64,000 nt of DNA from Acetobacteraceae bacterium (GCA_027482245.1 JAIXWG010000056.1:1-64000), one strand, 5' to 3'. Shown: positions 25,566-34,883, counted from the first letter of the stretch. Notes: generated by a model not told the origin, from the sequence alone. A program made the numbers and translations.

Positions 25566-27426
25566 CCCCTTGCTGCTTGTTCAGCGGCACCGCCACGTCC
25601 AGCCGCACCGGCCCGATCGCCGTCGCGTAGCGCACGCCGATGCCGGCGCCGAGCCGCACATCGCTGAAGGACGGCGTTTCCTGCTGGCCGACGCTGCCGG
25701 CATCCAGGAAGGCCACCATGCCGATATTGCCGCGGACGCGCTGGCGCAGCTCGACCGATCCCTCGACCAGGGATGACCCGCCATCCGGCCGGTTGCGCGC
25801 GTCGCGCGGGCCGATGGACTGGTAGCTGTAGCCGCGCACGGACCCGCCGCCGCCGGCATAGAAGCGCTTGTCGAGCGGCACCGCGCGGTCCGCGCCGACC
25901 AGGCTGCCGACCGTGCCGCGCAGGGCCAGCACGGACCCGCCATCCCGGCTGAGGTCGTGGTAGGTCCGCACCGTGCCGAGCGCCCGGATGAAGCCGCCGC
26001 CATCCAGCACGTCGGCGAAGGGCGTCACCACCGCGCTGGCGCGGATGCCCGATGTCGGGTCCAGCAGGTTGTCCGTGCCGTCGTAGCGCGCACCGAAGAC
26101 CCAGCCGGCCAGGTTGAATTCCTGCCAGTTCCCGTCGCGGCCGATGCGCCCCGTCTCGAAGCTCGGCCCGGTCTGCAGCACCCAGCGCTCGCCGAAGGGG
26201 CGTTCCAGCAGGACGGAGGCGACGGCCGCGTCGCGGTCATAGGCTTCGAGGCGTTCGCGCACCACAGCGACCTCCGCCACCAGCGTGGTGCGGCCATCGC
26301 CGAGGCCCGGGCGGCGGAGATTGGCGGCGATGCGGCTGTTCACATCCTCCGTGCCGCCGCCGGCGCCGAGGCGGCTGACCGTCGCCTCCAGCCGCAGGCG
26401 CTCCGCATTGCCGAAGGCGTTGCGGCGTTCGTAGTAGACGCTGCCGGAGGGGCCGTAATTGGTCTCGTAGCTCACGCTGAAGCCGGCGGCGTTGCGCGGC
26501 CGGTCGGCCAGGGTGAAGGTCACGGGCAGAGAGCCCGTCCCGTCCAGCCGCTGCGCCGCGCGCGCCCGCACGCTGTCGAAGGCGCCGAGCGCCATCAATT
26601 CCCGCCGCGTCCTTTCCTGCGTCGCGGGCGAATAGGGCTGGCCCTCCAGCCGCCCGGCGATCCGGCCCGTCAGGGCGCGGGACACCGCGCTGTCCCCGGC
26701 GATGATGGGCGGCGCGAAGCGCGCGAAGGGGCCGGGGGCCAGCACCCAGGTGACGTCCATCGCCTGCGCCTCATGGTCCACCACCACCTCCCGCTCCACC
26801 ACGGCGGCGAGGGGATGGCCGGCGCGGCGCAGCCGGTCGATCAGGTCGGACTCGGCATCCAGCACGGGGGCCGAGCGCGCGGGATCGCCGGCGGACAGGC
26901 CCTGCGGCTGGCCGAGCGCCTGCACCGCGGGGGCTTCCGCCGGGGACTGCGCACGCAGCGCGATGCGCCGCAGCGTGTAGCGCGGGCCGGGGTTCGGGCG
27001 GACCTCGACGGGGACGGGGTCGCCCCCCGGGCGCGCCGCCAGGCGTTCCGCCAGCCCCGGCGTGGTCGCGGGCTGGCCATCCACCAGCACGGTCGCCTCC
27101 GCCGCCCAGTAGCCCTCGGACCGGAAGACGTCATCCAGCAGGCGCGGCTCCGCCATCGCCCGCGCCACCAGGCCGAAGCCGTCCACCGGTGCTTCCTCCG
27201 CCAGGCGGCGGAGGCGGGAGGCATCGGACAGCGCCTCGTCCAGGTTGCCGACGCCGCTCGGCGCGATGGTGGTGGCGTAGGGAACGCCGCCCTGGTCCTG
27301 CGCCGTCCCCGGCACGGCGAGCGAGGCCGCGAAAAGCAGTGCCAGCGCGATCGCGCAGGGGCGGAGCGCCCCCCGTGGCGGGGCCCGGCGGCGAGAGGCG
27401 CGAAAGGGTTGCCGTCTTTTCACCAT
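25522..27426 (-). CDS. tamA: Outer-membrane assembly factor TamA (BamA/Omp85 family)
   Basis: 634 residues. The long basic N terminus plus hydrophobic segment (about residues 21-42) is a signal peptide. POTRA-like domains follow (about 50-310), then a 16-strand barrel. The Omp85 motif VRGY is in GGGGSVRGYSYQSIGP, and the protein ends in a hydrophobic strand closing with Phe (VGLGQAF), the beta-signal. With TamB it forms the TAM complex. No other outer-membrane biogenesis genes are nearby. Confidence 0.92.
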   Translation of the reverse strand: MVKRRQPFRASRRRAPPRGALRPCAIALALLFAASLAVPGTAQDQGGVPYATTIAPSGVGNLDEALSDASRLRRLAEEAPVDGFGLVARAMAEPRLLDDVFRSEGYWAAEATVLVDGQPATTPGLAERLAARPGGDPVPVEVRPNPGPRYTLRRIALRAQSPAEAPAVQALGQPQGLSAGDPARSAPVLDAESDLIDRLRRAGHPLAAVVEREVVVDHEAQAMDVTWVLAPGPFARFAPPIIAGDSAVSRALTGRIAGRLEGQPYSPATQERTRRELMALGAFDSVRARAAQRLDGTGSLPVTFTLADRPRNAAGFSVSYETNYGPSGSVYYERRNAFGNAERLRLEATVSRLGAGGGTEDVNSRIAANLRRPGLGDGRTTLVAEVAVVRERLEAYDRDAAVASVLLERPFGERWVLQTGPSFETGRIGRDGNWQEFNLAGWVFGARYDGTDNLLDPTSGIRASAVVTPFADVLDGGGFIRALGTVRTYHDLSRDGGSVLALRGTVGSLVGADRAVPLDKRFYAGGGGSVRGYSYQSIGPRDARNRPDGGSSLVEGSVELRQRVRGNIGMVAFLDAGSVGQQETPSFSDVRLGAGIGVRYATAIGPVRLDVAVPLNKQQGDAGYGIYVGLGQAF

Positions 27427-27560
27427 GCCTCAGCGCGGTTCGAGGGTTCCGGTTCGGTGCAAGCGGTTCTTCCGGAAGGAACAGTTCGGGATGGGGCCTG
27501 TGCCCAAGTTGGATGCATGAAGGGATGGAGCCTGCGAGGCGAAGCGGCTACCACTATGGC

Positions 27561-28727
27561 ATGGACACCGCATTCGCCGACACGCTCACGGCCTGGCGCC
27601 GTCACCTCCATGCCCATCCCGGCCTGACGCTGCAGGAAGGCGACACCGCCGCCTTCGTCGTGGCGAAGCTGCGGGAGATGGGGGTTGAGGAGATCACCGC
27701 CGATTTCGCCGGCCATGGCGTGGTGGCGACTCTACGCCGGGGCGGCGGCCAGGGGGCCGGCGGCAATCGCAGCGTCGGCCTGCGGGGCGACATGGATGCG
27801 CTGCCGATTCAGGAGATGAATGACGGCCTGCCCCATCGCAGCACCATCCCCGGCGTGATGCATGCCTGCGGGCATGACGGGCACACCACGGCGCTGCTGG
27901 GCGCGGCGAAGCTGCTGCTGGCCGATCCGGGCTGGGCGGGCACCGTCCACCTGGTGTTCCAGCCCGCGGAGGAAGGCGGCGGCGGCGCCATCGGCATGGT
28001 GCGGGAAGGGCTGTTCCAGCGCTTCCCGATGGACCGCATTTTCGGCTGGCACAACTGGCCGGGCCTGCCCGCCGGGACCATCGCGGTGCATCACAAGGCG
28101 GTGATGGCCGCCGGCGCGCGCTTCGACATCACCTTCGATGGCCATGCCAGCCACGCCGCCCTGCCGCACCTGTCGCGGGACCCGATGGTGGCGGCCGGCC
28201 ATTGCATCGTCGCCCTGCAATCCGTGATCGGCCGCAACGTGGACCCGCTGGCCGGCGGCGTGGTCAGCGTGACGATCGTCGAAGGCGGAGAGGCGCAGAA
28301 CCAGATCCCGGCCCGCGTCACCCTGCGCGGCACCGCCCGCTGGCTGGCCGACAGCGCCGGCGTGACGATCCGGGACGGGCTGCACCGCGTGGCCCATGGC
28401 ATCGCCGCCACCTGCGGGGTGGAGGCTTCCGTCAATTGGAAGCAGGGCGTGGAGGTCACCGCCAACCACGCGGCGGAGCGTGAACTCGCCGCCGCCGCGG
28501 CCGCGGCCGTCGCGCCGCTGCGCCGCGACGTGCCGCCGGCCATGACGGGCGAGGATTTCAGCTGGTTCCTGAAGGAGGTGCCCGGCGCCTTCGTCTGGAT
28601 CGGCAACGGCCCGGCCGAGAACGGCCGCGAACTCCACAACCCCCGCTACGACTTCAACGACGAGGTCCTGCCGGTGGCCAGCGGCTTCCTGGCCGAGGTC
28701 GCGAAGCGGGCCCTAACCGGCGGCTGA
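27561..28727 (+). CDS. M20D amidohydrolase (hippurate/IAA-amino acid hydrolase-like)
   Basis: 388-residue metallo-amidohydrolase that cleaves N-acyl amino acids. Motifs are LRGDMDALPIQE, HACGHDGHTTALLG (Cys-His ligands), FQPAEEGGGGA (catalytic and ligand Glu) and a dimerisation-domain His in DGHASHAALPH. The last ligand is in GRELHNPRYDFND. Length and order are typical of M20D. Upstream ATG 27513 is possible, but 27561 fits the family start. It is divergent from tamA across 134 bp. Confidence 0.9.
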   Translation: MDTAFADTLTAWRRHLHAHPGLTLQEGDTAAFVVAKLREMGVEEITADFAGHGVVATLRRGGGQGAGGNRSVGLRGDMDALPIQEMNDGLPHRSTIPGVMHACGHDGHTTALLGAAKLLLADPGWAGTVHLVFQPAEEGGGGAIGMVREGLFQRFPMDRIFGWHNWPGLPAGTIAVHHKAVMAAGARFDITFDGHASHAALPHLSRDPMVAAGHCIVALQSVIGRNVDPLAGGVVSVTIVEGGEAQNQIPARVTLRGTARWLADSAGVTIRDGLHRVAHGIAATCGVEASVNWKQGVEVTANHAAERELAAAAAAAVAPLRRDVPPAMTGEDFSWFLKEVPGAFVWIGNGPAENGRELHNPRYDFNDEVLPVASGFLAEVAKRALTGG

Positions 28728-28789
28728 TTCCGCTGGCCCTGCACCGGCTGTTCGCGCTACGTTCCAGCCATCATCGGCCAACCCTTTAG

Positions 28790-28816
28790 CCCTCTCCCCC
28801 CACCGGGGGGAGAGGG
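28790..28816. terminator. Perfect 12-bp hairpin after the M20D gene
   Basis: CCCTCTCCCCCC and its exact complement flank an ACC loop. It sits 63 bp after the amidohydrolase stop, between convergent genes, with no T-run. Nearly the same hairpin with another loop recurs at 43683-43709, so it may be a small dispersed repeat that also ends transcripts. Confidence 0.5.
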
Positions 28817-28860
28817 TTGGGTGAGGGGGGCCTGGCCACCCCGGCAGCCCCCCCAGAATC

Positions 28861-28916
28861 GGTGCTAAAAGTGCTAAAGCGGCATAATCGATAGTATTTT
28901 TTTAGCTTCCTAAAGC
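28861..28916. other. AT-rich island with CTAAA repeats
   Basis: About 55 bp of clearly lower G+C than the surroundings. It carries tandem GTGCTAAA (28862-28869 and 28871-28878), a third CTAAAGC at 28910-28916, and an inverted pair GCTAAAA (28864-28870) / TTTTAGC (28900-28906), plus a run of seven T. It covers the 3' end and stop codon of the esterase gene. Function unclear. Confidence 0.5.
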
Positions 28917-29861
28917 CCGCTTGAGCCACGCCCCGCCCTCGCTCGCCGCCCGCCGCGCCGCCGCCACATGGTTCAGCGAGCGCAGGAAGCCATGCGCCGT
29001 CCCCGGGAAGACCGTCTGCTCCACCGCCACGCCGCTGGCCCGGAGCTTGTCGCCCATCGCGTAGTTCTCGGAAGCCAGCACATCGAGCTCCGAGATGTGC
29101 AGCAGGCAGGGGGGCAGGCCGCGGAGGTCGGCGCGCAGCGGGCTCGCCAGCGGGTTCAGCCTGTCCGCCGCGCGAGGCAGGTAGCAGTCGAAGTAGAAGC
29201 GCATCTTCTCCCGCGTCAGGAAGTAGCCCTCCGCGAACTCGTTGTAGGAGGGGGTGTCGAGATCGGCGTCGAAGACCCCGTAGTTCAGCAGCAGGCCGCG
29301 AAGCCTGAGGTCCGGATCCGTCTCCCGCAGCAGCAGCGCGACGCCCATGGCCAGGTTGGCGCCGGCGCTGTCGCCGCCCACCACGATGCGGGCGGGGTCG
29401 AGGCCCCATTCCGCGCCATGCCTCGCCACCCAGCGCACCACGGCGGCGCATTCCTCCAGCGCCTGCGGGAAGGCGGCCTCCGGGGAGAGGGCATAGTCCG
29501 GCCCGATCACGGCGCAGCCGCCGCCGGCGGCGTACTCGCGCATCAGCCTGTCATGCGTGTCGATGCTGTTCCACACGAAGCCGCCGCCATGGATGTAGAC
29601 CAGCACGGGCAGCCCCGCGCCCGCGACCGGCTTGTGCAGCCGGCACTGCACCCGCCGCCCGCGCACGGGCAGCCAGCGGTCGCCCGATTCCGCCATGGCC
29701 GGCCCGCCGGCCGCGAGGGGGATGTTCAGCGCCTCCGTGATCGCCCGCGCCTCGTCCAGCGGCAGCGTCAGCGTGATGGGCGGCAGCTTCGCGCCCTCGG
29801 CCTCCATCAGCGACTGGAAGGCGAGCATTTCGGGGTCCCAGCGCGGGTCCGGTGCGGGCAT
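28902..29861 (-). CDS. Alpha/beta hydrolase of the hormone-sensitive-lipase family
   Basis: 319-residue esterase. The HSL-type oxyanion-hole motif is YIHGGGFVWNS, the nucleophile elbow GGDSAGANLA, the acid ISELDVLASEN and the base GTAHGFLRS. The N-terminal 60 residues form the cap seen in HSL-family carboxylesterases. No signal peptide, so it is cytoplasmic; it probably acts on short acyl esters. Its 3' end runs into an AT-rich patch, and it is divergent from the Pat-like gene. Confidence 0.88.
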   Translation of the reverse strand: MPAPDPRWDPEMLAFQSLMEAEGAKLPPITLTLPLDEARAITEALNIPLAAGGPAMAESGDRWLPVRGRRVQCRLHKPVAGAGLPVLVYIHGGGFVWNSIDTHDRLMREYAAGGGCAVIGPDYALSPEAAFPQALEECAAVVRWVARHGAEWGLDPARIVVGGDSAGANLAMGVALLLRETDPDLRLRGLLLNYGVFDADLDTPSYNEFAEGYFLTREKMRFYFDCYLPRAADRLNPLASPLRADLRGLPPCLLHISELDVLASENYAMGDKLRASGVAVEQTVFPGTAHGFLRSLNHVAAARRAASEGGAWLKRALGS

Positions 29862-29987
29862 GATGGCATCCTGGCTTCGACTGTCGGATCATCGGAGGCG
29901 TTAACCCGCCATGCCGCAAGCCCCCCTCAGCGTCGCGCCCTGGGCGGTTGTCGCGGCCCCTGCGCGGGGTCCATGCTGCGCCGCACC

Positions 29988-32618
29988 ATGAGCCTCTCCA
30001 CCACCCTGATCCGTCGCCCCGCCGGGCGTTTTCATGAGGAAGCGCTGTACCGCGCGCGCGGCGTCGTGCTGGTGGCGGACCCGGCGCTGCCGGTCTCCGG
30101 CCTGCTCGCCGCCAACCTGGCCGCGGGCGGCTTCAAGGGCAGCCTGCACGTCGTGGGCATGGCGGCGGAGGGGTTGCAGCAAGCGGCCTCCATCGCCGAG
30201 TTGCCGGAGGCCCCGGACCTCGCCGTGCTGTCCCTGCCGCCGGAGGCGCTGGAAGGCGCGATGCTGGCGCTGGCCGCGCGGGGCTGCTTCGCCGCCATCG
30301 TGCCCGGCCAGGCGCCTGACCTGATGGCGCTGTCGAAGCGGACGGGCGTGCGGGCGCTGGGGCAGGGCAGCTTCGGGGTCTGCGTGCCGGCGATCGGGCT
30401 CAATGCCAGCCTGACGCATCTGACGCCGCGGCCGGGGAAGCTGGCGCTGGTCTGCCAGTCCTCGGCGCTCGCGCGCGCGGTGCTGGATTGGGCGGAGGCG
30501 GAGAGCGTCGGCTTCAGCCATGTCATCGGCATCGGCGGCAATGGCGACCTCGGCTTCGCGCATGCGCTGGACTGGCTGTCGCGGGACCCCGGGACGGCGG
30601 CGATCCTGCTCGACCTCCGGCGTATAAAGAACCGGCGCGTCTTCATCTCCGCCGCCCGCGCCGCGGCCCGCACCCGGCCGGTGGTGGCGATCCGCGCGGG
30701 CGGGCGGCTCGATGATCCCTCCGGCGTCACGGATGCGGTGATGGAGGCCGCGCTGCGCCGCGCCGGCGTGCTGCGGGTGGCGGGGCTGGATGACCTGCTT
30801 TCGGCGGCGGAGACGCTGGCGCGCGTCAAGCTGAACCCGCAGGGCGGGCCCGGTGACCGGATCGCGGTGGTCGGCAATGCCACGGGGCTCGGCCTGATGG
30901 CGGCCGATGCGGTGCTGGCCGGGCGGGCGCGCCTGGCGGAACTGCCGGAAGCCGCGCTGGCGGCGCTGCGGATCGGGATCGGCGGCGGCTGGACGGGGCG
31001 GAACCCCATCACCCTCGGCCCCCGTGCCGGCACCACGCTGGGGGAGGCCGCGGCGATGCTGGCCGGGCTGCCGGAGGTGGATGCGGTGGTCGCCGTGCAT
31101 GCCCCGGTGCCGGGGGAGGATCCCGTGACGATCGGCGCCGCGCTCTCCGCCGCCGCCCGCGCCACCCGCCGCGCGCCGGTGCTGGTGTGCTGGGCGGGGC
31201 AGCAGACGGCGGGCGCGCAGCGCGCGGCGCTGGCCGCGGCGGGGCTCGCCGTGTTTCCCACGCCGGAAGGCGCGGTGCGCGGCGCGCTGCACCTGCTGCA
31301 TGACCGGCAGAACCGCGCCGCCGCGGCCGAACTCCCGGGGCGCCAGGTGCTGGCGCTGCGGCCGGACCGCGCCAGCGTCACGGCGCTGTTTGCCCAGGTG
31401 CGGGCGGAGGGACGGCTTTCCCTGACAGAGGACGAGGCGCTGTCGGTCCTCTCGGCCTATGGGCTGCCCGTGGTGCAGGGGCGCGTCGCGCAGACGGTGG
31501 ACCAGGCCGTCGCGGCCGCGGCGGCGATCGGCTTCCCCGTCGTGCTGAAGCTGCGCAGCGCGGAGGTGGCGGCGAAGACCGAGATCGGCGGCGTGGCGCT
31601 CGGCCTCCGCAGCACCATCGCGGTGCGGGAAGCCGCCATGGCGATGATGGCGCGGGTGAAGGCGGAGCGGCCGGCGGCGCGACTCGGCGGATTCCTCGTG
31701 CAGCGCCAGGCGGCGCGCGCGCAGGAGCTGCGGCTGCGCCTCGGCGATGACCGCATGTTCGGGCCCTATATCGGCTTCGGCATGGGCGGCACGGCGGCCG
31801 ACCTGCTGGAGGATGAGGGCTTCGACCTGCCGCCGCTGAACCACACCCTGGCCCGCGCCCTGATCGGCCGGACGCGGGCGGCCAGGTTGCTGGCGGGCTA
31901 CCGGGACCACAAGCCCGTGGACATGGACGCGGTGGTGGAGGCGCTGGTGCGCCTGTCCCAGATCGCCGTCGATTTCCCGGAGATCGCGAGCCTCGGCATC
32001 AATCCGCTGTTTGCCGATGCGGGGGGCGTGATGGCGGTGGACGCCTCACTGGAGCTTCGCGCCGCCGGCGACGTCGCGCTGCTGGCCGTGCCGCCCTATC
32101 CAGAGGAATGGATGGCGCCCTGGCGCAGCCGCGCGGGGGAGGAACTGCTGATCCGCCCGATCCGGCCGGAGGATGCGGAAGCGCACGCCGCTTTCTTCCG
32201 GCGGCTGACGCCGGAGGACATCCGCTACCGCTTCTTCAGCCAGCTGCGGGAGCTGCCGCGCGTGCAGATCGCCCGCATGACGCAGATCGACTACGACCGG
32301 GAGATGGCCTTCGTCGCCATCCGGAGCCTGCCCGATGGGGGTGAGGAGATGCTGGGCGTCTCCCGCCTGATCCGCGAGGCGGATGGGGAGACGGGGGAGT
32401 TCGCCGTCGTCGTCGATGCCAGCATGAAAGGGCAGGGACTCGGGCGGCTGCTGATGCAGCGCATCTTCGACTGGGCGCCGGAGGCCGGGATCCGGACCGT
32501 TGTCGGCAGCGTGCTGGCGGACAACGCGCCGATGCTGGCCTTCGTGAAGTCGCTGGGCTTCAGCGTGAAGCGGAGCCCGGAGGATGAGGATGTGGTGGAG
32601 GCGCGGCGCCCGGTCTGA
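29988..32618 (+). CDS. Pat-like fusion: degenerate ADP-forming acyl-CoA ligase with GNAT domain
   Basis: 876 residues. Domain order: CoA-binding (about 20-120), succinyl-CoA-ligase-like domains (130-450), ATP-grasp (about 470-700) and a C-terminal GNAT acetyltransferase (about 720-870, with KGQGLGRLLMQRI for acetyl-CoA). This is the layout of protein lysine acetyltransferase Pat. The ligase half looks inactive: the active-site His segment (SHTGALAGSD in active enzymes) reads DDPSGVTDAV, and the ATP-grasp HKSDxGGV reads AAKTEIGGV. It therefore probably acetylates proteins such as acyl-CoA synthetases. ATG 29973, closer to a GGGG, is an alternative start. Confidence 0.85.
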   Translation: MSLSTTLIRRPAGRFHEEALYRARGVVLVADPALPVSGLLAANLAAGGFKGSLHVVGMAAEGLQQAASIAELPEAPDLAVLSLPPEALEGAMLALAARGCFAAIVPGQAPDLMALSKRTGVRALGQGSFGVCVPAIGLNASLTHLTPRPGKLALVCQSSALARAVLDWAEAESVGFSHVIGIGGNGDLGFAHALDWLSRDPGTAAILLDLRRIKNRRVFISAARAAARTRPVVAIRAGGRLDDPSGVTDAVMEAALRRAGVLRVAGLDDLLSAAETLARVKLNPQGGPGDRIAVVGNATGLGLMAADAVLAGRARLAELPEAALAALRIGIGGGWTGRNPITLGPRAGTTLGEAAAMLAGLPEVDAVVAVHAPVPGEDPVTIGAALSAAARATRRAPVLVCWAGQQTAGAQRAALAAAGLAVFPTPEGAVRGALHLLHDRQNRAAAAELPGRQVLALRPDRASVTALFAQVRAEGRLSLTEDEALSVLSAYGLPVVQGRVAQTVDQAVAAAAAIGFPVVLKLRSAEVAAKTEIGGVALGLRSTIAVREAAMAMMARVKAERPAARLGGFLVQRQAARAQELRLRLGDDRMFGPYIGFGMGGTAADLLEDEGFDLPPLNHTLARALIGRTRAARLLAGYRDHKPVDMDAVVEALVRLSQIAVDFPEIASLGINPLFADAGGVMAVDASLELRAAGDVALLAVPPYPEEWMAPWRSRAGEELLIRPIRPEDAEAHAAFFRRLTPEDIRYRFFSQLRELPRVQIARMTQIDYDREMAFVAIRSLPDGGEEMLGVSRLIREADGETGEFAVVVDASMKGQGLGRLLMQRIFDWAPEAGIRTVVGSVLADNAPMLAFVKSLGFSVKRSPEDEDVVEARRPV

Positions 32619-32643
32619 CGCCGCGCCCGGCTTCAACGATGCC

Positions 32644-33621
32644 TCACGCCGCCCTGGCGCGCTGCCGCGCCTCGCCCACCAGCACGACGAAGTCGAGCAG
32701 GAGTTGGCTCGCGAGCATGGCGGTGTTCTGGATGCGGTCATCCATGGGTGGCGAGTAGCACACGACATCGGCGCCGATGACGTTGAGCCCGCGGAAGCCC
32801 TGGATCATCCGGAAGATCTCGCGCGGCATCAGGCCGTTGACCTCGGGGGTCGCGACGCCGGGCGCGAAGACCGGGTCGATCACGTCGAGGTCGAAGCTGA
32901 GATAGACGGGGTGGTCGCCCATGATCTCGCGCACCCGCGCCACCACCGCCTCGGGACCGATCTTCATCGCCTCGTTGGTCGTGATGAAGGCCGCGACGTT
33001 CTCCCGCGACCAGTCATCCATGTCCGGGGTCGCCATCGCGCCGCGCATGCCGATCTGGACGGTCCGGCGCGGGTCGATGACGCCTTCCTCCGCCGACATG
33101 CGGAACGGGCCCGCGTGGTTGCGGGTCGCGGGCATGGGCGGGATCGCGTCGTTGTGGCTGTCGAAGTGGATCAGGCCGAAAGGCTTCGCCTGGCTCGTCT
33201 TGCGGATCGCGCGCAGGATCGGGCCGGTCACGGCGTGGTCGCCGCCCACGGCGATGGGCGCGATCCCGGCCGCGCAGACCCTGGCGAAGAAGGCCTCGAT
33301 ATCGTCCGCCGACATGTCCGGGTTGAGCGCGTTGGCGACCGGCGTGTCGCCGAGGTCGCTGACCCGCGCCAGCGCGAAGGGGTCGATGGCGAACTCGCGA
33401 TGGAAACGGTGGTATCCGTTGGAGCGGTTGCGGATGGCGTTCGTGCCGAAGTGCTGCATGCGGGCGGCGGGGTTGCCGAAGGAATGCGGGACGCCGATCA
33501 GCCCGATATCGGTCTCCGACAGGTCCGGCCGGTAGGGGCAGCGGAGGAAGGTTGGGACGCCCCACCACCAGAAGTATGTCGACACGCTGTTGGCATCGAG
33601 TCCGCCACTGGCTTCAGACAT
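32644..33621 (-). CDS. Ureohydrolase (agmatinase/guanidino-acid hydrolase family)
   Basis: 325-residue arginase-fold enzyme that hydrolyses a guanidino group to urea. All six manganese ligands are present: His in VGGDHAVTGP, Asp-His-Asp in HFDSHNDAI and the two Asp in SFDLDVIDPVFAPG. The usual DAH triplet reads DSH. The pattern GVATPEVNGLMPREIFRMI also fits. Agmatine, guanidinobutyrate and related compounds are all possible substrates. It is followed in the gap upstream (33622-33870) by a CGGTACCG palindrome (33705-33712) and lies next to an XRE regulator gene on the same strand. Confidence 0.87.
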   Translation of the reverse strand: MSEASGGLDANSVSTYFWWWGVPTFLRCPYRPDLSETDIGLIGVPHSFGNPAARMQHFGTNAIRNRSNGYHRFHREFAIDPFALARVSDLGDTPVANALNPDMSADDIEAFFARVCAAGIAPIAVGGDHAVTGPILRAIRKTSQAKPFGLIHFDSHNDAIPPMPATRNHAGPFRMSAEEGVIDPRRTVQIGMRGAMATPDMDDWSRENVAAFITTNEAMKIGPEAVVARVREIMGDHPVYLSFDLDVIDPVFAPGVATPEVNGLMPREIFRMIQGFRGLNVIGADVVCYSPPMDDRIQNTAMLASQLLLDFVVLVGEARQRARAA

Positions 33622-33835
33622 GCGCGCCTCCCGCTTCGTGGGGCCCGTGCCGTCGCCCGCTGCCGCTGGACGGGATAGCGAAGGGCAGACCCCACCGATG
33701 CAGTCGGTACCGCGGGTGAAATGAAGCCTTCCTTAATTCCCAGCCGTCATTCGCCGATGCCGGAGCGAATGGACTCCCTCACGGCCCGCCGCCCTTCGCC
33801 GCGCACCATGGCCTTCGCATGATGGGGCCGGTCCA

Positions 33836-33858
33836 CGCCCTGTCGGCAAGACAGGGCG
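33836..33858. terminator. Hairpin just downstream of the XRE regulator gene
   Basis: Perfect 9-bp stem (CGCCCTGTC, 33836-33844, with GACAGGGCG, 33850-33858) and a GGCAA loop, 12 bp past the regulator's stop codon. No T-run on either side. The rest of the 249-bp gap (33622-33870) holds nothing else I can call apart from the palindrome at 33705-33712. Confidence 0.45.
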
Positions 33859-33870
33859 AGTCCGCCAGCC

Positions 33871-34746
33871 TCAGCCGCCGGTTGCCTTGATCAGTTCCCG
33901 CACGCGCTGCGCGGCGGCGGCGCCCTTCAGCGCATCGCGCCAGGCCACTTCCGCCACGCGCTGGTGCGCCGCCACGGCTTCGTCCGCCGCGGTGATGGAG
34001 CCGACGCCGAGGCCGCCATTCGGCGCCGTGTCGGCCGGGAAGGGGGAGGCGACGACATGCGCCCGTTCCCGCCCGCGCATGACCATGAAGCCGCCAGAGG
34101 GCTCCGCGCCCGTCGCGATGCCAAGCTGCACGCCGATGGGCACGCTTTCCATCATGGCGGCGATGGCTTCCGCTTCCTGCCGCGCCGCGGCCAGGCAGCG
34201 CTGGCGGGTCCGTTCCGGCACCGTCAGGCCGGCGGCCACGCCTTCGGCCAGGAAGCGCTTCAGCGCGGCCTCGCTCAGGATGGCGATGATGGTGGGACGG
34301 CGGGAGGCATGGAGGCGCTTGCGCGCGGCCAGCAGGCCGAGCGCCTGGTCGGCGCTGGCGCGGGCCTGCATGCGTTCCGGCGCGGCATCCGCGGCTTCCG
34401 TCCAGGCCTCGCCCACCGCACCGTCGAAGGCGTCGCTGGTGACCTGGTAGCAATAGGCGCCGCCGACGAGGAGGATCTGGTCCGCCTGCTCCTCCACCTG
34501 CCGCAGGCGTTCCTGGAAGGCGAGGGGGCGGGCGAAGTACTCGACCCCGATGCCGAGCAGCGACAGCGGCGAGATCTTCAGCAGCTCGGCCAGGCGGCGG
34601 ATGGTGTCGAGCTTGATGACCTCGCCCTTCTCGTACCGGTAGAGGGCGGCGCGGGAGACGCCGAGGCGGGCGGCGATCTCCTCGGCCCTCAAGCCGGATT
34701 CGAGGCGGTAGGCGCGCAGTTGCTGCCCGATATCAGCGAAGCGCAT
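33871..34746 (-). CDS. XRE-family transcriptional regulator with large C-terminal domain
   Basis: 291 residues. A Cro/CI-type helix-turn-helix at about residues 10-65 (LRAEEIAARLGVSRAALYRYEKGEV) is followed by about 220 residues that I cannot assign with confidence. That part contains two helical stretches and a GFMVMRGRERAHVVASPF strand region, loosely like DUF5753-type effector domains. The ATG at 34746 opens the HTH; the frame continues upstream without coding sense. It probably controls neighbours (ureohydrolase or glxR-hyi). Palindromes sharing GTACCG/CGGTAC lie in both flanking gaps. Confidence 0.8.
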   Translation of the reverse strand: MRFADIGQQLRAYRLESGLRAEEIAARLGVSRAALYRYEKGEVIKLDTIRRLAELLKISPLSLLGIGVEYFARPLAFQERLRQVEEQADQILLVGGAYCYQVTSDAFDGAVGEAWTEAADAAPERMQARASADQALGLLAARKRLHASRRPTIIAILSEAALKRFLAEGVAAGLTVPERTRQRCLAAARQEAEAIAAMMESVPIGVQLGIATGAEPSGGFMVMRGRERAHVVASPFPADTAPNGGLGVGSITAADEAVAAHQRVAEVAWRDALKGAAAAQRVRELIKATGG

Positions 34747-34873
34747 GCAATCCCCCGTAGGTCGCACCAACAAGACACAACCACGTCGCGGAGACAGAAT
34801 CTCACACGCGTCGTCCGGGCGCCAAAATGAGCGACAATCACGCCGGATGCAACGCGAAAAACGCGGGAAAATT

Positions 34874-34883
34874 GTACCGGTAC
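34874..34883. promoter_or_regulatory. Palindrome GTACCGGTAC (candidate operator)
   Basis: A perfect 10-bp palindrome 128 bp upstream of the XRE regulator gene. A related dyad, TACCGGGT (34913-34920) with ACCCGGTA (34928-34935), lies 30 bp further on and flanks a TATAAT box. The shared TACCGG half-sites suggest repeated binding sites, perhaps for the adjacent regulator. Confidence 0.3.

Noticed and set aside
28862..28880. GCTAAA repeats resembling part of a SAM-II riboswitch
   Set aside because: The pseudoknot arrangement is missing and there is no methionine gene downstream.
33779..34453. 224-codon minus-strand frame overlapping the XRE gene
   Set aside because: It is a frame-shifted shadow; the HTH gene in the other frame has clear domain structure.
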